Positions 1 to 8,186 are shown, counted from the first letter of the stretch. The stretch: DNA of 9,709 nucleotides from Bacteroidota bacterium (GCA_023447335.1 JAEXOD010000240.1:1-9709); one strand, 5' to 3'. Notes: generated by a model not told the origin, from the sequence alone. Made by a program: numbers and translations.

Positions 1-1709
1 GTAAAGATGTTGCGACATTATATTATACTACAGACGGTAACACATGGACAAATTCCCCAACTCCGGCATTAGGTGGATTTAATTATACCCGAAGCGATAT
101 TTGGGGTGTATATATGGTTAGTGAAAATGTAGCATATGGTACCGGGTGGGGAAGTAGAGCTGCGGGGTTACAACCGACTATTCACATAAAAACTACAAAC
201 GGCGGTCAAACTTGGGAATATCAAACATTACCTGAGAACCAAAGGACTTATATAAATTTTGAAGACATGTACTTTAAAGATGTAAATACCGGTTTTTGTG
301 TGGGGGGTAGTAGTAGTTATGAAGGAGGAGTTATATTAAAAACAACAGACGGCGGAGTTAATTGGGAATATGTTCCTGCAAAATTAGGTTTTCCGATAAA
401 CACTATTAAAGGGAACGGTGATAATCTATGGGTTGCAGGGGACGCCGGATGTGTTGCTCATTCATCTGATTTTGGAGTTACTTGGGAATTGATTGTCCCT
501 TATCCTGCTGCTTATATGTACGATTTGGAATTACTAGGTTATACTATTTTTGCCGGAGGTTTTTCCGGTGCATATGTAAGATTTGATATGCCGGTGACCA
601 AAGGTAGATTTGATATTAGTGGGGGCTTTGCAATTGTAAACAATAAATCGCCGAAAATTAATGAGATACAGGCTTTTGACTATGGTCCTTTTGGGAATAA
701 TTCTATATTCTATATGGCTCGTAGTAATAACTTGGTCGCCAAATCTACAAATAGCGGAGAATCTTGGTTTGGTTTAACACGCGATACAAGTGCATTAACT
801 TTGGCTTGGAACGGATTACATTTTTTGGATGAGAATACCGGATTTGTAGCGGGAAAAGTAGAAAACCAATTAATAAAAACAACAGACGGCGGTGCTACTT
901 GGATACAGTTGTTTCCAAATGCAGGGGTAGATTTAAATGACGTTTATTTTGATGACCTTAATAAAGGTGTTGTGATAGGAAAAAACAGAACTGTAAAATA
1001 TACCGAGGATGGTGGTTTAACTTGGGCTACGGCTACATTAAATAATATTCCCGCAGGAGCACCTACTTCTGCAGAATTAAAACGAATTGCTTTTGTTAAT
1101 TCAAATTTGGGATTTATTGCCGGTGTTTTAAATTTTAAAACCACTGACGGCGGAAAAACATGGGATTATTTAACAATTCCCGATCCTACAAAAACAATGA
1201 CAAGTGTAAGCGTTGTTACTAATTCGTTTCAGGATACAAAAGTATGTTTATCCGGTGCAAATAAAATATATGAATCATCAGATTTCGGTCTTACTTGGAA
1301 TGATGTGTTAGATACCAATGTTGTTAAAATAACTTCAATATACGGAGGTAAATACGACTTTGGCGGCTGTATTTGGATTACAGGTGCTAATTCATCAATT
1401 TATACAACTAACCCTTTAGTTAATGTTGATGACCCAATATTAAAATATCGTTTTTATATTGAGCAAAATTTCCCTAATCCGTTTAATCCGACTACCAGAA
1501 TTAATTATTCTTTAAGTGATTTTGGTAAAGTAAATTTAAGTGTTTATAATTTGCTTGGTCAAAAAGTTGCTGAATTGGTTAATGCCGAGCAGGTTACCGG
1601 CAGTTATTCAATAGATTTTGATGCACAAAATTTAAGTAGCGGCGTTTATTTTTACACATTAAAAGTAAATAATTTTAGTCAAACAAAAAAGATGGTATTA
1701 ATTAGATAA
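1..1709 (+). CDS. Secreted Asp-box (BNR/Ycf48-like) beta-propeller protein with T9SS sorting domain, 5' end outside window
   Basis: The reading frame is open from base 3, in phase with the protein, so the gene starts upstream of the window; the ATG at 114 is an internal methionine. The visible 568 residues align almost end to end with residues 175-744 of the next gene, so about 174 residues plus the signal peptide should lie to the left. The visible part holds repeated Asp-box motifs of the type KTTDGGxTW (for example KTTNGGQTW, KTTDGGVNW, KTTDGGATW, YTEDGGLTW, KTTDGGKTW), which mark blades of a sialidase/Ycf48-like propeller. The last ~85 residues begin at FYIEQNFPNPFNP and end in a basic tail (KKMVLIR), the T9SS type A sorting domain. 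By family knowledge such proteins are exported by Sec, then moved across the outer membrane by T9SS. The ligand is unknown. A hairpin follows the TAA stop. Confidence 0.9.
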   Translation, partial: KDVATLYYTTDGNTWTNSPTPALGGFNYTRSDIWGVYMVSENVAYGTGWGSRAAGLQPTIHIKTTNGGQTWEYQTLPENQRTYINFEDMYFKDVNTGFCVGGSSSYEGGVILKTTDGGVNWEYVPAKLGFPINTIKGNGDNLWVAGDAGCVAHSSDFGVTWELIVPYPAAYMYDLELLGYTIFAGGFSGAYVRFDMPVTKGRFDISGGFAIVNNKSPKINEIQAFDYGPFGNNSIFYMARSNNLVAKSTNSGESWFGLTRDTSALTLAWNGLHFLDENTGFVAGKVENQLIKTTDGGATWIQLFPNAGVDLNDVYFDDLNKGVVIGKNRTVKYTEDGGLTWATATLNNIPAGAPTSAELKRIAFVNSNLGFIAGVLNFKTTDGGKTWDYLTIPDPTKTMTSVSVVTNSFQDTKVCLSGANKIYESSDFGLTWNDVLDTNVVKITSIYGGKYDFGGCIWITGANSSIYTTNPLVNVDDPILKYRFYIEQNFPNPFNPTTRINYSLSDFGKVNLSVYNLLGQKVAELVNAEQVTGSYSIDFDAQNLSSGVYFYTLKVNNFSQTKKMVLIR

Positions 1710-1718
1710 ACTTATTTA

Positions 1719-1749
1719 GGGTGTAAAATAATTACACCCATTTTTTATA
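1719..1749 (+). terminator. Intrinsic terminator after the first propeller gene
   Basis: A perfect 8-bp stem (GGGTGTAA at 1719-1726 with TTACACCC at 1732-1739) encloses the 5-base loop AATAA. It is followed directly by A and six T residues, then TATAT. It lies 10 bases after the stop codon. The stem is only moderately G+C-rich, but the U-tract is good. This suggests the second propeller gene is transcribed separately from the first. Confidence 0.75.
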
Positions 1750-1834
1750 TTACTTATAAATACAATTTTAAAAATAATAATGCAGGTTAGATTGAAATAA
1801 GAAATCAATAGTTAAAAATAAATACTGTTACAAC

Positions 1835-1838
1835 GAGG
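1835..1838 (+). promoter_or_regulatory. Shine-Dalgarno site that decides the start of the second propeller gene
   Basis: GAGG lies 5 bases before ATG 1844. The upstream in-frame GTG at 1838 overlaps this site and so cannot use it, which removes two residues from the longest possible reading frame. Confidence 0.65.
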
Positions 1839-1843
1839 TGTAT

Positions 1844-4078
1844 ATGAAAAAATATCTAACGTTCTTTTTGCTTCTGGTTATTCCGTTTATTACGGTAAAA
1901 TCTGAAGAATGGCAAGAAGCTGCAAGAAATATAGCTCAATCTATTACGGATATTCACATGTTTGATGTGAATACCGGAATTGCCTGCGGTGCCGGCGGAC
2001 TAATCTACAAGACAACAACAGGCGGATATTATTGGGAGATTAAACAATCACCGGTTAGCTCTACTCTGTATGCCGTAACTTTTCTTGATAACATGAACGG
2101 ATATATTGGTGCCGATAAACAGCTTTTGGCAACTAAAGACGGCGGTAATACATGGACACAATTACCGATTTCTGAAGCAGCCGGTCTTGTAAAGGGTTTA
2201 TATTTTAGTGATGTGAACAACGGACAAGCTTTGGTATCTGCAACATCGGGAGGACAAATATTTAAGACCACTGACGGCGGTTTAACATGGACAAAAACTT
2301 TGCAAGCTGCCAAAGACTTATTGGCATTTAGTTTTTATTCCCCTACAAAAGGTGTAGCAACCGGTAAAGATGTTGCGACATTATATTATACTACAGACGG
2401 TAACACATGGACAAATTCCCCAACTCCGGCATTAGGCGGATTTAATTATACTCGAAGCGATATTTGGGGAGTATATATGGTTAGTGAAAATGTAGCATAC
2501 GGAACCGGATGGGGAAGTAGAGCAGCAGGTTTACAGCCGACTATTCATATAAAAACTACAAACGGCGGTCAAACTTGGGAATATCAAACTTTACCGGAAA
2601 ATCAACGAACTTATGTAAATTTTCAAGATGTTTATTTCAAAGATGAAAACACCGGTTTTTGTGTGGGCGGTAGCAGCAGTTATGAAGGGGGTATGATTCT
2701 TAAAACAACAGACGGCGGTGTTAACTGGGAATACTTGCCTGCTCAATTGGGATTTCCTATTAATACAATTGTAGGTAACGGAGATAATTTATGGGTTACA
2801 GGGGATGCCGGTTGTGTTGCCTACTCATCAAATTTCGGAGCCACTTGGCAGATGATGGTTAGTTATCCTGCAGCTTATTTATATGATTTGGAAAACACTA
2901 TAAATGGTGTGTTTGCCGGTGGTTTTTCCGGAGCTTATGTTCACTTTCGATACATTATTACTAAAGATTTGGGATATGTTAACGGCGGATTTGTTGTAAT
3001 AAACAATAAATCGCCCAAAATTAATGAAATTCAGTTAGCTAATCCAAATAATCCGTTAGTAATGTATATGGCACGTAGCAATAACCTGATTTGTAAATCT
3101 ACAAACGGCGGAGATACATGGTTTGGTTTAACTCGGGATACAAGTGCATTAACTTTGGCTTGGAACGGATTACACTTTTTAGATGAAAACACCGGATTTG
3201 TAGCAGGAAAAGTTGAAAACCAGTTGATGAAGACTACAGACGGCGGTACTACTTGGATTCAATTATTGCCGAATGCCGGTGTAGATTTAAATGATGTTTA
3301 CTTTACAGATATTAACAACGGCGTAGTTGTTGGTAAAAACAGAGCTGTAAAATATACAACAGACGGCGGTTTAACTTGGGCAAATGCAACGCTAAATAAT
3401 ATACCTGCCGGTGCACCGAGTAACGCAGAATTAAAAAGAATTACGTTTGTACCTTCTACTTTATTTACTCCTTCTACAGAGGGATACATAGCAGGAGCGT
3501 TAAATTTTAAAACGATGGATGGCGGAAAAACTTGGAATTACATCGAACTACCGGATCCTTCTAAAACCATGAATAACGTGAGCGTTAATAATGATCCTTT
3601 AGTACCTAAAGTTTGTTTTACCGGAGCAAATAAAGTGTATGAATCGGCAGATAACGGAAACACGTGGAGAGATATTGTTGATACTAATGTAGTTAAAGGT
3701 TCTACACTATACGGAGGAAAATATCTAGCCGGAGGTTATGTTTGGGTTTGCAGCTCTTCTTCAGCAATGTATACTACCAATCCGTTAGTTAACGTAGATG
3801 ACCCTATAATTAATAATAGTTTTTATATTGAACAGAATTTTCCGAATCCGTTTAACCCGGCTACAAAAATTAATTATTCCTTGAATAACTTCGGAAAAAT
3901 AAATTTAAGCGTTTATAATTTATTAGGTCAAAAAGTTGCAGAGTTGGTTAATGCCGAACAAGCAGCAGGTGAATATTCAGTTGATTTTAATGCGAACAAT
4001 TTAAGTAGCGGAATATATTTTTATACGATTACAGTAAATAATTTTACTCAGACTAAAAAAATGGCTTTAATTAAATAG
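1844..4078 (+). CDS. Secreted Asp-box (BNR/Ycf48-like) beta-propeller protein with T9SS type A sorting domain, complete paralogue
   Basis: 744 residues. I place the start at ATG 1844, not at the in-frame GTG at 1838, because the Shine-Dalgarno GAGG (1835-1838) sits 5 bases before the ATG and overlaps the GTG. Residues 1-20 are a signal peptide (MKK, then a hydrophobic core, likely cleavage VKS|EE). About twelve Asp-box motifs follow, among them ATKDGGNTW (~96), KTTDGGLTW (~141), YTTDGNTW (~182), KTTNGGQTW (~237), KTTDGGVNW (~287), KSTNGGDTW (~418), KTTDGGTTW (~463), YTTDGGLTW (~504), KTMDGGKTW (~556) and ESADNGNTW (~600). This fits one or two stacked propellers of the sialidase/Ycf48-like fold. 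Residues ~658-744 (FYIEQNFPNPFNP to KKMALIK) are a T9SS type A domain. Sialidase catalytic residues are not evident, so a binding or structural surface role is more likely than an enzyme. The gene upstream is its close paralogue. Stop is TAG. Confidence 0.93.
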   Translation: MKKYLTFFLLLVIPFITVKSEEWQEAARNIAQSITDIHMFDVNTGIACGAGGLIYKTTTGGYYWEIKQSPVSSTLYAVTFLDNMNGYIGADKQLLATKDGGNTWTQLPISEAAGLVKGLYFSDVNNGQALVSATSGGQIFKTTDGGLTWTKTLQAAKDLLAFSFYSPTKGVATGKDVATLYYTTDGNTWTNSPTPALGGFNYTRSDIWGVYMVSENVAYGTGWGSRAAGLQPTIHIKTTNGGQTWEYQTLPENQRTYVNFQDVYFKDENTGFCVGGSSSYEGGMILKTTDGGVNWEYLPAQLGFPINTIVGNGDNLWVTGDAGCVAYSSNFGATWQMMVSYPAAYLYDLENTINGVFAGGFSGAYVHFRYIITKDLGYVNGGFVVINNKSPKINEIQLANPNNPLVMYMARSNNLICKSTNGGDTWFGLTRDTSALTLAWNGLHFLDENTGFVAGKVENQLMKTTDGGTTWIQLLPNAGVDLNDVYFTDINNGVVVGKNRAVKYTTDGGLTWANATLNNIPAGAPSNAELKRITFVPSTLFTPSTEGYIAGALNFKTMDGGKTWNYIELPDPSKTMNNVSVNNDPLVPKVCFTGANKVYESADNGNTWRDIVDTNVVKGSTLYGGKYLAGGYVWVCSSSSAMYTTNPLVNVDDPIINNSFYIEQNFPNPFNPATKINYSLNNFGKINLSVYNLLGQKVAELVNAEQAAGEYSVDFNANNLSSGIYFYTITVNNFTQTKKMALIK

Positions 4079-4086
4079 TTATATGG

Positions 4087-4115
4087 GGCTGTTAAAGTTA
4101 ACAGCCGTATTTTCT
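4087..4115 (+). terminator. Hairpin with weak U-tract between the two propeller families
   Basis: GGCTGTTA (4087-4094) pairs with TAACAGCC (4099-4106) around a 4-base loop, followed by GTATTTTCTTA. The stem is strong but the U-tract is broken. It sits 8 bases after the stop codon and only 32 bases before the next start codon, with the next Shine-Dalgarno at 4128. It may be a partial terminator or a 3'-end stabiliser that lets part of the transcript run into the next gene. Confidence 0.55.
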
Positions 4116-4138
4116 TATTAAAATAACAGGAGTAAAAT

Positions 4139-6106
4139 ATGAAAAAAGGCATATTATACATTTTCTCAATACTTTTTATAAGTAATGTTTGTTTATTAGG
4201 ACAACCTACTTCGGTACCTTATAAATGGGTAAATTCACCAAGCGGTCCGCTTGAAGAAATGGCGTACGGTATTACTACCGATTTTGCCGGAGCAAATACT
4301 TACATTACCGGGAAATTTCAAAGCAAACCTTTAAACATGGGGAACGGAATAACGATTACCCATACCGGTATGAAAGATTATTTTGTGGCTAAATATGACG
4401 CACAAGGCGTTTGTGTTTGGGCTCATGAAGGCGGAGGTGACGTTACTACCGAAGGAAGGGATGTTGCTATAGATCAAGATGCTAATATTGTTGTTACCGG
4501 CGGTTTATACGGTAATAGTATTTTTGGCGGAATTCCTTTAACAGGTTCGGGCAATTGGGATGTAGTTGTTGTTAAATATAACCCAAACGGTGACGTCCTT
4601 TGGGCAAAAAAAGGTTCTTCTTATAGACAAGATAGAGGAAACGGAATTGTTGTTGATCACCTTGGTAATTATGTTGTTGTGGGTTATTTTGGCGGTACAG
4701 GTGTTGATACGGCTAATTTTAACGGTTATAAATTAACCGGTTACGGAGATAGAGATATTTTTGTTGCAAAGTACAATACAAACGGCGATTTATTATGGGT
4801 TAAAGCTGCAGGTAGCAGTAGCAGCGGAGAAGAAGGTTGGGGTGTGACTGTTGATAATGACAACAATATTTATATTACCGGTATGTATCAAGGAAATGCT
4901 AATTTTGGGGCATTGCAAACTACGGGTATGGCAGGCAAAGATGTATTTGTAAGTAAGTTATCACCAAACGGTGATTTTTTATGGGTTAAAACATTACTCA
5001 GTCCCAAAGATATTATTGTATATGATATAGATATTGCGTCAAACAATAATGAAATCGCAATTGCCGGATATTTTACAGATACCGTAGTTGTTAATAACGT
5101 AATGCAGTTTAGTAACGGTAGTGATGATGCGTTTGTTGCACGTTATAGTCTTGACGGAACGTTGAATAGTTTTTATAATTTTGGCGGTGCATTAGCCGAA
5201 AGAGCGAGCGGAATTACGGCAGCAGGCGGAAATAAATTTTGGGTTGTCGGCAATTTTTACGGTTCAATGACTGTTAACGGAACTACTTTTACTAGTAGCG
5301 GTGATAGAGATGCTTATGTAACATTAATTGACGGAAGTAATAATCATACTTATTTTAATTTAGGTGGTGGTACGGCAGATGATTTTTGTACCGATGTTTC
5401 GGCAGACGGTGCAGGGAATGCATATGTAACCGGTTACTATAACAATACTGCTAATTTCGGAAGTTTTCAGGTAACAACTGCCGGTGATGACGAAATATAT
5501 GTTGCTCGTATAGGCGATTTTATTGTTCCGGTCGAATTGGTTTCGTTTAATGCCGAAAATATAGCCGGTAAAGTTAATTTAAGCTGGGTTACGGCAACCG
5601 AAACAAATAATTTCGGATTTGAAATAGAAAGAAGTTTTGACAAAATTAATTTCAACAAAATTGCCTTTATAGATGGTAAGGGGACTTCTTCCACAATTAG
5701 TAATTACAGTTTTGTTGATGAAAATGATTTATCCGGTGTAATTTATTATAGATTAAAACAAATTGATTACGAAGGATCTTATAATTATTCAAAAATTATT
5801 GAAGTTAATTTAAATTTACCTAATGAATTTAGATTAGAACAAAATTTCCCTAATCCGTTTAACCCTTCAACAACTATAAGTTATAATTTAAAAAATGAAG
5901 GTTTTGTATCTTTAAAAGTGTATGACATATTAGGAAAAGAAGTAGAGACTTTGGTAAATCAAATTCAAAACAAAGGTTCATATAAATTAAGTTTTAACGC
6001 AAATAACATTAATAGCGGTATTTACTTTTATAACTTAAAAGTTACTGATAAAATTTCAGGTGATTTTATTTTTAATCAAAGCAAAAAAATGACTTTGGTA
6101 AAATAA
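4139..6106 (+). CDS. Secreted SBBP-repeat beta-propeller protein with T9SS type A sorting domain
   Basis: 655 residues. The start ATG is preceded by AGGAG (4128-4132) with a 6-base spacer. Residues 1-21 look like a Sec signal peptide (MKK plus hydrophobic core, likely cleavage near LLG|QP). Seven units of ~61-65 residues follow, with D-x-F/V-V-A-K-Y then N-G-D-x-x-W, starting near residues 80, 141, 206, 268, 330, 391 and 452. Examples are KYNPNGDVLWAK and KYNTNGDLLWVK. This is the SBBP (seven-bladed propeller-like) pattern; the last three units have lost most of the NGD-W part. Residues ~463-560 form a beta-sandwich-like linker starting VPVELVSF, common in front of T9SS domains. Residues ~562-655 are the sorting domain (FRLEQNFPNPFNP to KKMTLVK). 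It is not homologous in its repeats to the two genes upstream but shares their export route. No terminator is visible after the stop. Function beyond a probable surface or adhesive role is unknown. Confidence 0.92.
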   Translation: MKKGILYIFSILFISNVCLLGQPTSVPYKWVNSPSGPLEEMAYGITTDFAGANTYITGKFQSKPLNMGNGITITHTGMKDYFVAKYDAQGVCVWAHEGGGDVTTEGRDVAIDQDANIVVTGGLYGNSIFGGIPLTGSGNWDVVVVKYNPNGDVLWAKKGSSYRQDRGNGIVVDHLGNYVVVGYFGGTGVDTANFNGYKLTGYGDRDIFVAKYNTNGDLLWVKAAGSSSSGEEGWGVTVDNDNNIYITGMYQGNANFGALQTTGMAGKDVFVSKLSPNGDFLWVKTLLSPKDIIVYDIDIASNNNEIAIAGYFTDTVVVNNVMQFSNGSDDAFVARYSLDGTLNSFYNFGGALAERASGITAAGGNKFWVVGNFYGSMTVNGTTFTSSGDRDAYVTLIDGSNNHTYFNLGGGTADDFCTDVSADGAGNAYVTGYYNNTANFGSFQVTTAGDDEIYVARIGDFIVPVELVSFNAENIAGKVNLSWVTATETNNFGFEIERSFDKINFNKIAFIDGKGTSSTISNYSFVDENDLSGVIYYRLKQIDYEGSYNYSKIIEVNLNLPNEFRLEQNFPNPFNPSTTISYNLKNEGFVSLKVYDILGKEVETLVNQIQNKGSYKLSFNANNINSGIYFYNLKVTDKISGDFIFNQSKKMTLVK

Positions 6107-6127
6107 AATTTACAGCGAAGGAGGTTT

Positions 6128-6160
6128 ATGAGGTTATTTATATTTTTTTTATTAACTTAG
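6128..6160 (+). other. Ten-codon hydrophobic mini-ORF with a very strong Shine-Dalgarno
   Basis: AAGGAGG (6118-6124) lies 3 bases before ATG 6128, which opens MRLFIFFLLT followed by TAG. It sits in the 93-base gap before the iron-sulfur protein gene and contains a run of eight T. The Shine-Dalgarno is stronger than that of any real gene in the window. The peptide resembles the beginning of a signal peptide. It could be a leader peptide that sets expression of the next gene, the stump of a lost gene, or chance. Translation is not proven. Confidence 0.35.
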
Positions 6161-6199
6161 ATATTAAAATCTTTTTATATTATTTACGGAGTTTTTAGA

Positions 6200-8155
6200 A
6201 TGAAGAATAAGATACGAATAATATTTCAGTTTATATTTTTGGCTTTGGTAGTTTATGTTGGGGTAAGACCAATTTTTGATCCTTCATATGCTCAAGATTT
6301 TGAAGCATACTGTCCGTTTGGTGGTATTTCGTCTTTCTTTAGTAAATTACAACTTGGCACAATGTCATGTCAAATGAGTACAACGCAAGTTGCCTTAGGT
6401 TTGGGTTTATTGTTAGGTGTAATGCTATTTGGTAAATTATTCTGTAGTTATGTTTGTCCTTTAGGTACAATAATGGAGTGGATAGGCAAATTAGGAGACA
6501 AACTTAAAATTCGTTTTGATATTCCGAAAATAATAGATAGACCTCTTCGTTTATTAAAGTATGCATTGTTGTTTATAACAATTTATTTTACAATGACTAT
6601 GAGTGAATTGTTTTGCAAACAATATGACCCATATTTTGCTTTAGTAAACTTATTCGAAAATCCTGATATAACTTTAATTTATGCAATTATTGGTGTTGTT
6701 ATTACGATATTGGGATCGTTATTCTTTAGAATGTTTTGGTGCAAATACCTATGCCCGCTAGGTGCTATAAGCAATATATTCTTAAATATTTATGGTGCAT
6801 TAGGGGTAATTGCTCTATTTGCAATTCTTAAATTGTGGGTAATTAAAGATTTAAGTTATGTTTATTTGTTGGGCGGTTTAGTATTAGTGGGAATAGTAAC
6901 GGAAGTTATATTTAAAAGAGGATTCTTTTTACCGTTTGCAAAAATCCATAGAAATAATGATACTTGTAACAAATGCGGTTTGTGCGAAGCTGAATGTCCT
7001 CAAGGCATAGATTTAACAAAACACGATGTTATTGATGATATTGATTGTAACCTTTGCGGAGATTGCGTAAAATCATGTAAGGTTAAACATTCAATTACAA
7101 TCGGTAAAACAAAGGTGACAAATTATTTGCCCCCTATAGCAACAATAGTTTTAATAGGTTTAAGTTTGTGGTATGCTTCAACATTTGAATTTACAACTAT
7201 TTCAGAAAGATGGGGAAATTTTGAAAAAATTAAAAACGTTGAAGTATTTAGAATGGAAGGACTAAAGAGTGTAAAATGTTACGGAAGTGCAATGTCTTTG
7301 AAATCCCAACTTACATTAATTCCGGGTATTGTCGGTTTGGATGCTTATGCGTCTTCACACACGGTTGAGATATATTATGACCCGGCAATTATGAACGCGG
7401 AAAAAGTAAAAGAATCTATATTTACGCCTGCAAAACAAGAAGTAAATAAAGTTGATGACGATATGAAAGACAGTATTTCTGTTTGTGAAGTTGGGGTGCT
7501 TGGATTATTTGATAATATTGATTATAGTAATTTTGCATGGGCACTTAAAAAAGGAGAAGGTATATATGGTTACGAAACCCATTTCGGAGAACCTGTTAAA
7601 GCTATTATTTACTTTAACGAAAATTTAACTTCTCTTATACAGATAGAAAGATTGATTAAAGCAAAAACAATAAAAGTTAGAATACCGAAGGGATTTGACA
7701 TTAGAGAGATTAATTTTAAAGTTGAAGACTCTAAAATGATACCGGGTAAAATTGACGTTAAAGAATATCGTCAAAGAATGTTCAAATCTTATAATAAAAT
7801 GTTTAATAAATATAAGACCTATAAGCCTGAACAATTAAAAGTATTTGTATTCCCAATGCCTGAAGCCGGAGAAGCATCTGCTAAACGTAGTCTAAGCTTT
7901 TTAATGAGTCACTTATCAAATAATGAAGGAATAGTAAGACTAACAACCGTATATACTGACGCAATATATGCTTATGTATACTTTAATCCCGAAAAAACAA
8001 CAGTTGAGAAAGTAAAAGAAGATTTAATGAGCAAAAAAATTACTGTAACATATGTAAACGGTGAAAAAGATACAGTTGATAATCCTTTTGAATTAAATCC
8101 GGTTGGTGAAGTAAAGACTGCCGTTGAAGTTAATTTACCTGATATAATGAAGTAA
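6200..8155 (+). CDS. NapH/NosR/CcoG-like membrane 4Fe-4S protein fused to three degenerate HMA-like domains
   Basis: 651 residues; GGAG (6188-6191) precedes ATG 6200 by 8 bases. Membrane segments are visible near residues 8-24, 64-82, 118-135, 157-177, 192-214 and 219-238, with a seventh at ~309-326. Cysteine motifs: YCPFGG (C38), CSYVCPLG (C82, C86), C139 in LFCKQYDP and CKYLCPLG (C181, C185), as in the NapH/NosR/CcoG membrane ferredoxin family. A two-cluster ferredoxin follows: C256, C259, C262, C266 (CxxCxxCxxxCP) and C283, C286, C289, C293. After the seventh segment come three ferredoxin-fold (HMA-like) domains at ~346-410, ~427-490 and ~545-612. In the first, the GMxCxxC metal loop reads GLKSVKC, so one cysteine remains; the other two have none. 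With a basic N-terminus inside, the ferredoxins would face the cytoplasm and the HMA-like part the periplasm. It is likely an electron-transfer protein; its partner and substrate are not encoded here. Confidence 0.9.
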   Translation: MKNKIRIIFQFIFLALVVYVGVRPIFDPSYAQDFEAYCPFGGISSFFSKLQLGTMSCQMSTTQVALGLGLLLGVMLFGKLFCSYVCPLGTIMEWIGKLGDKLKIRFDIPKIIDRPLRLLKYALLFITIYFTMTMSELFCKQYDPYFALVNLFENPDITLIYAIIGVVITILGSLFFRMFWCKYLCPLGAISNIFLNIYGALGVIALFAILKLWVIKDLSYVYLLGGLVLVGIVTEVIFKRGFFLPFAKIHRNNDTCNKCGLCEAECPQGIDLTKHDVIDDIDCNLCGDCVKSCKVKHSITIGKTKVTNYLPPIATIVLIGLSLWYASTFEFTTISERWGNFEKIKNVEVFRMEGLKSVKCYGSAMSLKSQLTLIPGIVGLDAYASSHTVEIYYDPAIMNAEKVKESIFTPAKQEVNKVDDDMKDSISVCEVGVLGLFDNIDYSNFAWALKKGEGIYGYETHFGEPVKAIIYFNENLTSLIQIERLIKAKTIKVRIPKGFDIREINFKVEDSKMIPGKIDVKEYRQRMFKSYNKMFNKYKTYKPEQLKVFVFPMPEAGEASAKRSLSFLMSHLSNNEGIVRLTTVYTDAIYAYVYFNPEKTTVEKVKEDLMSKKITVTYVNGEKDTVDNPFELNPVGEVKTAVEVNLPDIMK

Positions 8156-8186
8156 ATACAAAATTATATAAGAAATTAAACACTAA

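Noticed and set aside
114..116. ATG 114 as the start of the first propeller gene
   Set aside because: The frame is open to the left edge, and the upstream residues match the paralogue exactly from K175 on, so this is an internal methionine.
944..1144. Minus-strand open frames inside the propeller and iron-sulfur genes (also at 2029-2313, 3298-3489, 5467-5694 and 7625-7834)
   Set aside because: Each is a reverse-strand shadow of a conserved coding region, without its own start signals or domain.
1792..1820. TTGAAA ... TAAAAA as a promoter for the second propeller gene
   Set aside because: The spacer is about 15 bases and the -10 match is poor; in DNA this AT-rich I cannot tell it from background.
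1838..1840. GTG 1838 as start of the second propeller gene
   Set aside because: It overlaps the Shine-Dalgarno GAGG; ATG 1844 is correctly spaced and begins a normal MKK signal peptide.
1980..3700. Recurring DNA strings such as ACAGACGGCGG that look like a repeat array
   Set aside because: They are the codons of the protein Asp-box motif (TTDGG), in frame and irregularly spaced; there are no spacers or palindromes of a CRISPR.
4187..4192. Possible lipobox cysteine (SNVC) in the SBBP protein signal peptide
   Set aside because: Valine just before the cysteine and asparagine before that do not fit a lipobox, and C-terminal T9SS export fits a signal peptidase I substrate better.
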